A DNA stretch of 21,065 nucleotides from Ascidiaceihabitans sp. (GTDB lineage Bacteria > Pseudomonadota > Alphaproteobacteria > Rhodobacterales > Rhodobacteraceae), in assembly GCA_023301665.1 (NCBI GenBank), contig JALZUL010000241.1:1-21065 (forward strand), given 5' to 3'. The notes beneath the pieces are model-generated. The model was not told the origin of the DNA and ran no database searches. It saw only the letters and a program-made list of their open reading frames with translations. Position 1 is the stretch's first letter, and each line of letters begins with the position of its first letter. Made by a program: the position numbers and the translations under genes. Shown here piece by piece: positions 1 to 7,044 of this stretch.

Positions 1-86
1 GCCGACTCGACATCCTTTGCGTTTAGACGAATAATAGCTCCCAAAATAAGCGCTCTCTTTCTAAACGCAAAGGATGTCGAGTCGGC
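1..86. repeat. Perfect 27-bp inverted repeat at window start
   Basis: Bases 1-27 are the exact reverse complement of bases 60-86, separated by a 32-base spacer. The outer arm begins exactly at base 1 and the inner arm lies in the coding frame of the first gene. A perfect 27-bp palindrome inside a gene that also touches a sequence end is more typical of a fold-back chimera from amplification or assembly than of a biological hairpin, but both remain possible. Confidence 0.9.
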
Positions 87-984
87 TCAGGCAGCACTCC
101 GAACTATCACTAGGATTGATGGTCGACTTGAGAGTTCAGCAGCCTTGGAGGCTGGCACTATGTTTCTCGAGGCAAACAACCATAAGAAGGCACTAGAAGT
201 TTTGGAGACAATAACGCCGAATTCGGAAGCCGCCGTTAAAGCCTTATTGAAGAAAACTGAAATCAAATTACGTGAAAATCTAAACATTAGCGACGACGAT
301 ATCAATTTACTTGGTGCTTACATTACCGAATACAATAGATCAAATTTAGCTACAGAACTCAGGTTCGCTAGAATTCGTAGCCTGTCGAAATTAGGGCGGT
401 TCACACAAGCCTTTTCTGAAACCAATGCGATGAATACGACAGAGCAAGTACCAATGAAACATGCCATTTATTCGGATCTTGTCTCTTTTGCCAGCGACAC
501 ATCTTTTGCGCAAAATACTTTGGAACGTATAGAGGGTGAACCTATTTCACTTGAACCCTCTCTGTCTCTTGCGATCGCAGATCGGTTAGTTTCGCTAGGC
601 TTCGTGGCAGAAGGAAGCAGGCAATTATCAGAAACAGACAAAACGACTGACAACGATAAGTTTAAAGAAATTGAAGCGAAAATTGCTTTTGCTCAAAATC
701 AAACCCTGAAAGCAATCAATCTGTTGAAAGGTATCGAAACACGAAACGACGATACGCTACATTCTTCAGGCGTTCCTGCGTCTCAGAACATTTTAGAAAA
801 TAGCCTTTTGAAAATAGAAACCCAGAGACAACTAGACCAAATTTCTAACAGGGAATTTATAGCACCTGAACAAACAAACAGAAATATTCACGAGATCACC
901 AAACTCATTGATGAAAGTAGCGAGACTCGTAATATTTTGGCAAGAATACTGACTTCTACAGAAGTAGAAGCGCAAGAAGATTAA
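1..984 (+). CDS. Helical-repeat protein of unknown function upstream of flhA, 5'-truncated
   Basis: The reading frame is open from base 1 to the stop at 982-984 with no convincing start, so the gene is cut at the window edge; internal codons TTG 145 and ATG 160 lack a clear ribosome binding site. The visible product is about 327 residues, soluble, rich in Ala, Leu, Glu and Ser, with helix-pair patterns such as AALEAGTMFLEANNHKKALEVL that resemble TPR-type repeats. No catalytic motif or membrane segment is visible. It lies 77 bp upstream of flhA on the same strand, so a flagellar or motility role is likely by context; a MotC-like periplasmic motility protein is one possibility that I cannot confirm. 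The first 27 bases are an inverted copy of 60-86 and may not belong to the gene, so roughly the first ten residues should not be trusted. Confidence 0.6.
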   Translation, partial: ADSTSFAFRRIIAPKISALFLNAKDVESAQAALRTITRIDGRLESSAALEAGTMFLEANNHKKALEVLETITPNSEAAVKALLKKTEIKLRENLNISDDDINLLGAYITEYNRSNLATELRFARIRSLSKLGRFTQAFSETNAMNTTEQVPMKHAIYSDLVSFASDTSFAQNTLERIEGEPISLEPSLSLAIADRLVSLGFVAEGSRQLSETDKTTDNDKFKEIEAKIAFAQNQTLKAINLLKGIETRNDDTLHSSGVPASQNILENSLLKIETQRQLDQISNREFIAPEQTNRNIHEITKLIDESSETRNILARILTSTEVEAQED

Positions 985-1061
985 AATTTCTTGATTTGGA
1001 AACTCAAATTTAACCCAAAATTCTTAGAAGTCTTTAGAAGCTTTTAGGAAGAAAGTAATCA
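985..1061 (+). promoter_or_regulatory. flhA upstream region with TTAACCC motif and 10-bp-spaced repeats
   Basis: This 77-bp AT-rich gap carries TTAACCC at 1010-1016, a sequence resembling half of the CtrA site (TTAA-N7-TTAA, often TTAACC). It also has three near-copies of TTAGAAG starting at 1024, 1034 and 1044, exactly 10 bp apart; the last (TTAGGAAG, 1044-1051) contains the likely Shine-Dalgarno AGGAAG of flhA, ten bases before the ATG at 1062. No clear -10/-35 pair was identified. Control by CtrA is an inference from half-site similarity only. Confidence 0.35.
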
Positions 1062-3137
1062 ATGGGGACCGATTTTAAGAACCTACTAAATCCAACAATT
1101 TTTCTGTCGGTTGCGTTAATGGCGATCATTGCCATGATGATCCTCCCTGTTCCCTATTGGATACTGGACATTGGATTAGCCATCTCTTTTGCCTTAGCGA
1201 TCTTGATGTTCACAATTACTCTTTTCATCGAACGACCATTAGACTTTTCAGCATTTCCTACGATCTTATTAGCCTCTCTGATGCTCCGACTTTCCCTCAA
1301 CATCTCGTCTACCAAGCTAATAATCGGACAAGGTCATACAGGTACCAATGCTGCAGGTAACGTGATAGCTGGTTTCGCGCAATTCGTTATGGGGGGTAGC
1401 GTTTTTCTAGGGATAGTCGTTTTTGGTGTCCTCCTGATCGTGAATTTCATGGTCATCACCAAAGGAGCCACTAGAATGGCAGAAGTAGGCGCACGGTTTG
1501 CTTTAGACGCCATGCCTGGCAAACAACTGGCAATTGATAGTGACATGTCAGCTGGAGCAATTGACCACCAACAAGCCAAAGAACGGCGCGAGCGTGAACA
1601 GCAAGAAACGACCTTTTTTGGGTCTCTGGACGGGGCATCGAAATTTGTCAAAGGAGACGCAGTCGCTGGTTTATTGATAACGTTGTTAAACTTGATTGCC
1701 GGCCTAACAATGGGAGTCTTCGTTCATGGGATGCCCGCTGGATCTGCCTTCGAAACCTATGCAATTTTAACAGTAGGGGATGGTCTTGTTTCGCAAATTC
1801 CTGCTGTCATTATATCGATCGCATCAGCATTATTGTTGGCTCGTGGGGGGGCAAAAGGTGCGGTTGATCTAGCTGTATTTTCCCAACTAGGAAAACACCC
1901 AATGGCACTAGGGACCGTCGCACTGTTAATGGGACTATTTGCACTAGTTCCAGGGCTACCATTTATACCGTTTATGTTGGGAAGTGTCGGACTAAGTATG
2001 GCAGCTCACAAAAGAAAACAATATTTGGATGCGCTGCCATCTATCGTAACCTCGGAGGTAATCCCATCAATCGTTGAGAGAACTATGGGAGACATCCTCG
2101 AAATTGATGATATTCAAGTCGAATTTGCACCTAATCTTATCAATATGGTTTTAGACTCCGGCACTGGGTTAGATGCGCGAATAATAAATATGCGTACCCA
2201 TATCGCCTCAACTTATGGAATCATTTTACCAGAAATTCGACTTACGGATAATCCAAGCTTGCCTGCTGGTACATATATTTTGAAGATACAAGGTGTCGAA
2301 CAAGCTAAAAGTAAAATTCTACCTGATAGAATACTAGCCCTCACCTCTTCAGGACATGAACAATTCACCGGTTCGGTTACTACTATTGAACCTGTCTATG
2401 GGGCTCCAGCGGAATGGATTCACACCAAAGATCAGGATAAAGCGGCGTTAAACGGCATTACTACGATCTTACCAACTGAAATCTTGGCTACACATTTACT
2501 AGAAACCGTAAAGCAAAATTTCAGCCTAGTTCTAACATTAAAAAGTCTACGCCGGACTTTACAAGAAATGACAAGAATCTCCGATCCGCAACGCGCCCAG
2601 GAAAATAAGAAACTATTGGAGGAGTTAATACCTGAAAAAGTACCAATCGACATTTTGCAAAGTACTTTAAAATTGTTGCTAGACGAACTGGTTTCAATAC
2701 GCAATCTCCCCCTTATCCTTGAAGCGATTGCGGAAGCTCGCGGTAAGAATGCAACGCCCGAAACCATCTGCGAACATGTTCGGCAACGGCTAGGGTTTCA
2801 ATTGGTTGCAGATCTCAAACGCGACGACGGGACAATACCGTTAGTGCAATTAGCTCCCGATTGGGAAGAAACTTTTGTGAGCTATCAAATTGACACAGAT
2901 CAGGGCCTCAATGTTGCGCTACCTCCGAACCTATTCAATTTATTGGCGGAGAACATCGCCTTAAAACTCGATCAAGTTAACGAAGACGGTATTTATCCTG
3001 CAATAATAACAAGCACTCGGAGACGGCGTTTTCTACGAACTATTTTGAAGGCTAAAGGAATCCAAAACCCTGTTTTATCCTTCGAAGAGATTGGAAACGA
3101 TGTTCGCCCTTCCCTTGTTGGTGTCATTGCATCCTAA
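1062..3137 (+). CDS. flhA: Flagellar export gate protein FlhA
   Basis: FlhA forms the nonameric ring of the flagellar type III export gate in the inner membrane; its cytoplasmic domain docks chaperone-substrate complexes. The 691-residue product has the family's usual length and layout: a hydrophobic N-terminal third with about eight membrane segments (roughly residues 13-320) and a soluble C-terminal half. The FHIPEP family signature is visible at about residues 136-160 (RMAEVGARFALDAMPGKQ followed by LAIDSDMSAG). The ATG at 1062 is preceded by AGGAAG at 1046-1051, which fixes the start. fliR follows after 2 bp and flhB overlaps fliR, so flhA-fliR-flhB form one gate operon. It belongs to the flagellar branch rather than a virulence injectisome, judged by its neighbours. 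Confidence 0.97.
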   Translation: MGTDFKNLLNPTIFLSVALMAIIAMMILPVPYWILDIGLAISFALAILMFTITLFIERPLDFSAFPTILLASLMLRLSLNISSTKLIIGQGHTGTNAAGNVIAGFAQFVMGGSVFLGIVVFGVLLIVNFMVITKGATRMAEVGARFALDAMPGKQLAIDSDMSAGAIDHQQAKERREREQQETTFFGSLDGASKFVKGDAVAGLLITLLNLIAGLTMGVFVHGMPAGSAFETYAILTVGDGLVSQIPAVIISIASALLLARGGAKGAVDLAVFSQLGKHPMALGTVALLMGLFALVPGLPFIPFMLGSVGLSMAAHKRKQYLDALPSIVTSEVIPSIVERTMGDILEIDDIQVEFAPNLINMVLDSGTGLDARIINMRTHIASTYGIILPEIRLTDNPSLPAGTYILKIQGVEQAKSKILPDRILALTSSGHEQFTGSVTTIEPVYGAPAEWIHTKDQDKAALNGITTILPTEILATHLLETVKQNFSLVLTLKSLRRTLQEMTRISDPQRAQENKKLLEELIPEKVPIDILQSTLKLLLDELVSIRNLPLILEAIAEARGKNATPETICEHVRQRLGFQLVADLKRDDGTIPLVQLAPDWEETFVSYQIDTDQGLNVALPPNLFNLLAENIALKLDQVNEDGIYPAIITSTRRRRFLRTILKAKGIQNPVLSFEEIGNDVRPSLVGVIAS

Positions 3138-3139
3138 CT

Positions 3140-3910
3140 ATGGAAAATCTCAATGAACTCTTCGAATTCATGGCGCTTTACATTTGGCACGGGTTAACAA
3201 TTTTCCTTCGTGTCGGGGCCATTGTGGTTTTGTTACCAGGCTTCGGAGCCGAAACAATCTCAACAAGAATAAAACTCATGATCGCCTTTTGCTTTACCGC
3301 TGTTGTAGCGCCTGCGATTGAACCAACAACCGCGCTATTTAGCCCATTTGACTTCCCATCTGTAGTTTTCTCGGAAACCCTCATAGGTTTCTTATTGGGT
3401 ATCGGAGTTAGGTTTTTTCTAATCTCTTTGCAAACAGCTGGGACGATTGCGGCACAGTCAACATCACTTTCCCAATTACTTGGAGGAGCAGTAACTGAAC
3501 CGTTAGCAGCAATTGGGTATATTTTGACCATGGGCGCAATCGCTTTGGCGATGATTACCGGCCTTCATGTAAAAATCGCTGTTGCTATCGTCTCATCATA
3601 CAACATCATTCCGATTGGAGGCGAAATTCCCGGCAACTGGGTCGCAGGTTGGGGGATAAAGCAGGTTACGTTCGCTTTCCAGTTCGCCTTCATTATTTCA
3701 TCACCCTTCATGTTAGTTTCCGTGCTTTACAATCTGGCTTTGGGTGCAATCAATAAAGCAATGCCTCAACTTATGGTCGCATTTGTAGGCGCGCCAATCA
3801 TTACCTTTGGCGGGCTTTTTCTACTTTTTGTTACATCACCTTACTTGTTATCAACTTGGTTAGATACACTCGATAACTTCCTTCTCAATCCATGGGAGAA
3901 TTTCCAGTGA
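3140..3910 (+). CDS. fliR: Flagellar export gate protein FliR
   Basis: FliR is an integral membrane subunit of the FliP-FliQ-FliR export channel at the centre of the MS ring. The 256-residue product is almost entirely hydrophobic, with about six membrane segments, and shows the family pattern of an early hydrophobic stretch (IFLRVGAIVVLLPGFG), the GFLLGIGVRFF segment at about residues 94-104, and a C-terminal APIITFGGLFLLF helix. The ATG lies two bases after the flhA stop and has no strong ribosome binding site, which suggests translational coupling to flhA. Its stop TGA at 3908-3910 overlaps the preferred GTG start of flhB. FliP is not in the window; FliQ is in the opposite operon. Confidence 0.95.
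   Translation: MENLNELFEFMALYIWHGLTIFLRVGAIVVLLPGFGAETISTRIKLMIAFCFTAVVAPAIEPTTALFSPFDFPSVVFSETLIGFLLGIGVRFFLISLQTAGTIAAQSTSLSQLLGGAVTEPLAAIGYILTMGAIALAMITGLHVKIAVAIVSSYNIIPIGGEIPGNWVAGWGIKQVTFAFQFAFIISSPFMLVSVLYNLALGAINKAMPQLMVAFVGAPIITFGGLFLLFVTSPYLLSTWLDTLDNFLLNPWENFQ
3894..3909 (+). promoter_or_regulatory. Ribosome binding site and GTG start of flhB inside fliR
   Basis: GGGAGA at 3894-3899 lies seven bases before GTG 3907, and GTG 3907 overlaps the fliR TGA as GTGA. The upstream in-frame ATG at 3892 overlaps this purine tract and would add five residues absent from the usual FlhB N-terminus, so GTG is preferred. Confidence 0.7.
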
Positions 3911-4986
3911 GCGAAGAAGATACAGAAAAGTCCTTCGACCCTTCGCAAAAAAAATTCGACGACGCTAGAGAAAAGGGCGAAATTGCTCGATCATCTGATC
4001 TTCAGACAGCTGCCGCATATTTTGGTTTAGCAACAGCGCTCTTCATCGCGGGCCACCATATCATTTCAAATCTGGGAACTGCTTTGGCCGCGCTAATCAT
4101 GCAAGCTGCGACATTATCAAAGTCCTTTTTCTCGGATGGTGGCCAAGCTTCACTTGGAAGTCTTTTAAGTAAGATAAGCATTGCCCTTTTGCCTCTGTTT
4201 TCCCTCCCAGCGATAGCGGTTATACTAACGATAATAGCCCAACGCGGCTTCACGTTTACGCCATCTAAACTGCAACCGAAACTTGATAGGATCTCGCCCT
4301 TAACCAATGCAAAAAACAAATATGGCAAGAATGGCCTGTTTGAGTTTGTTAAGAGCTTCACCAAACTTCTAATTTACTCGTTTTGTTTATTTTTTTTCTT
4401 GAAATCCAAGTTTCCAATTTTGATCTCTACAATTGGTTCTTCATCAAATGCGGTGACTGTACTCTTAGGACAGTTCTGCCTCGAATTCCTTCTAATCATT
4501 GTTTTAATTGCGAGTATCATCGGTTGTATAGACGCTTTTTGGCAACATTCGGAACACCGCCGGAAAAACATGATGTCTAGGCAAGAAATGGTTGATGAGT
4601 CAAAAGAGTCCGAGGGTGATCCTCATCTAAAGCAAGAAAGGCGTCAGCGCGCCCAAGCCATTGCTACGTCTCAAATGATGTCGGACATTCCTGACGCTGA
4701 TGTCGTTGTGGTCAACCCAACACATTATGCCGTCGTACTAAAATGGAACCGGCTGCCAGGCGCTGCTCCAATTTGCGTTGCCAAGGGCGTTGATAAAGTC
4801 GCCTATCAAATCCGGAAAATTGCCAACGAAAACGGCGTACCCATCCACAGTGATCCTCCCACCGCTCGTACTTTACACTCGATAGTACAAATAGGCGCCG
4901 AAATTCCACCAGAACTATATGCAGCAGTTGCGGCGGCAATTCGGTTTTCAGAAAAAATGAAACTTCGCATAAAAGGACAAATCTAA
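3907..4986 (+). CDS. flhB: Flagellar export switch protein FlhB
   Basis: FlhB is the export gate component that switches substrate class from rod/hook to filament when it cuts itself. The 359-residue product starts with the family-typical charged stretch (TEKSFDPSQKKFDDAREKGE), then four membrane segments, a linker with MSRQEMVDESKESEGDP, and the cleavage motif NPTH at residues 270-273, where cleavage falls between Asn270 and Pro271. The intact motif means autocleavage should work. The GTG at 3907 is preferred over ATG 3892 because of its spacing from GGGAGA and because the product then begins MSEED, as relatives do. It overlaps fliR by 4 bp and is followed after 2 bp by a small coiled-coil gene. 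Its expected partner for the switch, FliK, is encoded at 15146-16633. Confidence 0.95.
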   Translation: MSEEDTEKSFDPSQKKFDDAREKGEIARSSDLQTAAAYFGLATALFIAGHHIISNLGTALAALIMQAATLSKSFFSDGGQASLGSLLSKISIALLPLFSLPAIAVILTIIAQRGFTFTPSKLQPKLDRISPLTNAKNKYGKNGLFEFVKSFTKLLIYSFCLFFFLKSKFPILISTIGSSSNAVTVLLGQFCLEFLLIIVLIASIIGCIDAFWQHSEHRRKNMMSRQEMVDESKESEGDPHLKQERRQRAQAIATSQMMSDIPDADVVVVNPTHYAVVLKWNRLPGAAPICVAKGVDKVAYQIRKIANENGVPIHSDPPTARTLHSIVQIGAEIPPELYAAVAAAIRFSEKMKLRIKGQI

Positions 4987-4988
4987 AT

Positions 4989-5402
4989 ATGAACCGGATT
5001 GAAGAACTTACGTCCCTAATGGAAGCGAGATACCAACGCTCTCAACAACCATTGAAATCCATTACCTCTCGAGAAAATCAACTTAGGGAGGAATTGAAAA
5101 AGTTGAAACTTCAATTAACTTCTGTCCACAAACATGGATTGCACGATCATCGAGAAATGCACTTGATAGGAGCGGACGTCGCTTGGGAGAAATGGGTGGA
5201 AAAAACCCGAAAGGCTCTAAACTTGGAATTAGCAACAGTCTTAGCCGAAAAACAAAAACATCTTACATCGGTAAAAAACAATTTTGGGAAGTTTAAAGCT
5301 GTAGAGACTATTGCGCTTCAAGTTGAATTAAACACAAAGCTACAGACACAAGAAACACAACTTGAACAAACCATCGCCTTTGCGACTTCAAGACTTCAAT
5401 AA
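4989..5402 (+). CDS. Small coiled-coil protein, candidate FliJ equivalent
   Basis: This 137-residue protein has no membrane segment and is mostly helical, with long heptad-like stretches rich in Gln, Glu, Lys and Leu (about 18-50 and 75-135). It begins two bases after the flhB stop, with AAGGA about ten bases upstream, so it is part of the flhA-fliR-flhB operon. Size, helical coiled-coil character and the stretch EKQKHLTSVKNNFGKFKAVE near residues 87-106 recall FliJ, the stalk-like protein that works with FliI and FlhA, but I cannot show homology by eye. No other FliJ-like gene accompanies fliI in this window, which makes the idea attractive. The 3' end overlaps the convergent FliL-like gene by 7 bp. 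Confidence 0.8.
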   Translation: MNRIEELTSLMEARYQRSQQPLKSITSRENQLREELKKLKLQLTSVHKHGLHDHREMHLIGADVAWEKWVEKTRKALNLELATVLAEKQKHLTSVKNNFGKFKAVETIALQVELNTKLQTQETQLEQTIAFATSRLQ

Positions 5403-5869
5403 TCCTGTCTGGCCACGTCCGTTATCAGCACATCCGTGATCCCACCAGGCATATCTCTTTTCCCAATTTCCAAAAGAGAATTTCTTAATATTTCGAGTTT
5501 AGCCGGATTTGTAAACTCTCCAGAGAAACCACCAATATTAGCGTGATCAAATAGAACTTGAAGGAACGAGTCTCGCAGCTTGGGCTCTTTGGCATATATG
5601 TTATCTTTTTGTCCCTCTGGGACTTCTACAGTCAAAGTCATAACCACCAACGATTTAACACGCTCTTTTTCGATAACTGGTATTACAAATTGATTGTTGA
5701 GTTTTACATACTCCACCATCTCTTCAGATTCAGGCTTTTCCAAATGTGGAGCAGTCATCTCGGCACTCTCTGACATTTCCTCAGCCACTGGGCGTAGGAA
5801 TAGACCCGCTCCAATACCAGAACCGGTACCAATAAGAAAAAGCAAAACAGGGAGTATTTTTTTTATCAT
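5396..5869 (-). CDS. FliL-like flagellar basal body-associated protein
   Basis: A 157-residue inner-membrane protein with a short cytoplasmic start (MIKK), one membrane segment at about 5-25 containing a glycine-rich stretch, and a periplasmic domain. The C-terminal part (EVPEGQKDNIYAKEPKLRDS, then the end of the domain with LLEIGKRDMPGGITDVLITD) fits the FliL family, which surrounds the stator and supports torque. It is the last gene of the flgB-to-flgH operon, nine bases after the flgH stop, with AGGAAA overlapping that stop serving as ribosome binding site. FliL is more often encoded near fliM or fliF, so this may be a second FliL-type protein; the number of copies in the genome cannot be judged here. 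Its 3' end overlaps the convergent coiled-coil gene. Confidence 0.75.
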   Translation of the reverse strand: MIKKILPVLLFLIGTGSGIGAGLFLRPVAEEMSESAEMTAPHLEKPESEEMVEYVKLNNQFVIPVIEKERVKSLVVMTLTVEVPEGQKDNIYAKEPKLRDSFLQVLFDHANIGGFSGEFTNPAKLEILRNSLLEIGKRDMPGGITDVLITDVARQDY

Positions 5870-5878
5870 TTAAATTTC

Positions 5879-6622
5879 CTAAAATGGAAGCACTACATCC
5901 AAAATTTGCTGGCCGATACGTGGTTGTTGAACATCTGAAATCTGACCTCGTCCCCCATATGAGACACGCGCAGACGCGATTTTATCGTAAGTAATTTCAT
6001 TTTGGCGAGAGATATCCTCGGGACGGACAAAGCCTGTCACAAGCAGTTCTCTCATCTCAAAATTCACACGTAACTCTTGCGACCCAGAAATTGAAAGAAC
6101 CCCATTGGGCAAAACATCGATAATAGTAGCGGCTACTCGAAGCGTTAACTTTTCATTCCGCTTAACACTACCGTCACCTGACGAATTGCTAGCTGAATTT
6201 ATAGAAACTAAATCAGCCGAGGTCGCGCCTTCTGGGAGTTTCTCATCCAATCGTTGTGGTAAACCTACCAATTGCGGGAGGTTAAGTGTCTCCGAAGCTG
6301 AACGCGAACGATCAGTCGTATTAGAAATTTCTGCGTTCTCATCAATTTCAATCACGACTGTCATAATGTCGCCACGCTGAATTGCACGTCTATCACCCAA
6401 CAAAGATTGACGGGTACCGCTCCACAAAGAGGCTCCGTCATGAGGTGCGCTTTCGACAATCGATATCGGCAAGCCCGGTGAAATCATGGCCGAGTGCTCG
6501 ATCGTTTCTGTTGGCGATGAAAAGCTGGGAGCTTGCCCAACGTGATCTAGTCGCGCACAACCACATGAAATCAAAAGACTGCAGAACAAAGTTAAGTTTC
6601 TCTTTTTCATTGGGTTTCTCAT
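5879..6622 (-). CDS. flgH: Flagellar L-ring lipoprotein FlgH
   Basis: FlgH builds the outer-membrane L ring, the bushing around the rod. The 247-residue product has a signal peptide with a lipobox (LLISC, Cys20; a second Cys at 22), and the family's body: LWSGTRQSLLGDRRAIQRGD near residues 66-85, a Ser/Asn-rich middle, and the conserved end LVTGFVRPEDISRQNEI followed by YGGRGQISDVQQP. The annotated ATG at 6622 shares one base with the flgA stop (TAATG), which favours coupling; a second ATG at 6610 would give the shorter start MKKRN and an equally good signal peptide. It acts after FlgA and the P-ring protein FlgI, whose gene is not in the window. Confidence 0.95.
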   Translation of the reverse strand: MRNPMKKRNLTLFCSLLISCGCARLDHVGQAPSFSSPTETIEHSAMISPGLPISIVESAPHDGASLWSGTRQSLLGDRRAIQRGDIMTVVIEIDENAEISNTTDRSRSASETLNLPQLVGLPQRLDEKLPEGATSADLVSINSASNSSGDGSVKRNEKLTLRVAATIIDVLPNGVLSISGSQELRVNFEMRELLVTGFVRPEDISRQNEITYDKIASARVSYGGRGQISDVQQPRIGQQILDVVLPF

Positions 6623-7044
6623 TATCTATAAACTTCGACATAACCATCAGGCTGAACGAAACCGAATATTGTCGCACGCGAAGACAAGTTCATGATTTTA
6701 ACACGATCCCCGACTCCACCACGCTCGAGAGCTCTACCTTCTGTGTTGATCATCAACTGGCTGCCAGCGAACTTGATTTGGACAATTTGATTCCTTTCAA
6801 TCAAAGCGGGAGGTCCGATTTGATTGAACAAAATTGGCCTATTTACATAAAGTGCTATCCGAGCTTCTTGCCCAACGACATCTTCCAATTTCTCGAAGCC
6901 GCTCGCCTCTATTCCGCTCACAATTCGTACTGTCTCGGCCGTCAAAAGGTCGCCGGCACGTATGGTACGGGTAGGTACAATAATGTCTGCACATACCGGA
7001 AAGGCTGAGACAGCAAAAAGAAATACTGAAATCCTACTGATCAT
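6622..7044 (-). CDS. flgA: P-ring assembly chaperone FlgA
   Basis: FlgA is a periplasmic chaperone for assembly of the FlgI P ring. The 140-residue product begins with a Sec signal peptide (about residues 1-19, ending VCA) and then a SAF-type domain: RTIRAGDLLTAETVRIV at about 26-42, followed by the FlgA C-terminal beta domain with AGSQLMINTEGRALERGGVGD. It is shorter than enterobacterial FlgA (about 220 residues), as is common in alphaproteobacteria, and lacks the extra N-terminal domain. The start overlaps the flgG stop by four bases (ATGA), and the stop shares a base with the flgH start, so flgG-flgA-flgH should be translated as a coupled unit. Confidence 0.92.
   Translation of the reverse strand: MISRISVFLFAVSAFPVCADIIVPTRTIRAGDLLTAETVRIVSGIEASGFEKLEDVVGQEARIALYVNRPILFNQIGPPALIERNQIVQIKFAGSQLMINTEGRALERGGVGDRVKIMNLSSRATIFGFVQPDGYVEVYR

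Noticed and set aside
1..984. Naming the first gene motC
   Set aside because: The helical-repeat character and position near flhA are suggestive only; no diagnostic motif could be verified by eye.
1334..1651. Minus-strand open frame inside flhA
   Set aside because: Antisense to the most conserved part of FlhA; no start signal.
6382..7008. Open frame of 208 codons on the plus strand opposite flgH and flgA
   Set aside because: It lies antisense to two well-supported flagellar genes, lacks a ribosome binding site and gives a composition unlike a real protein.
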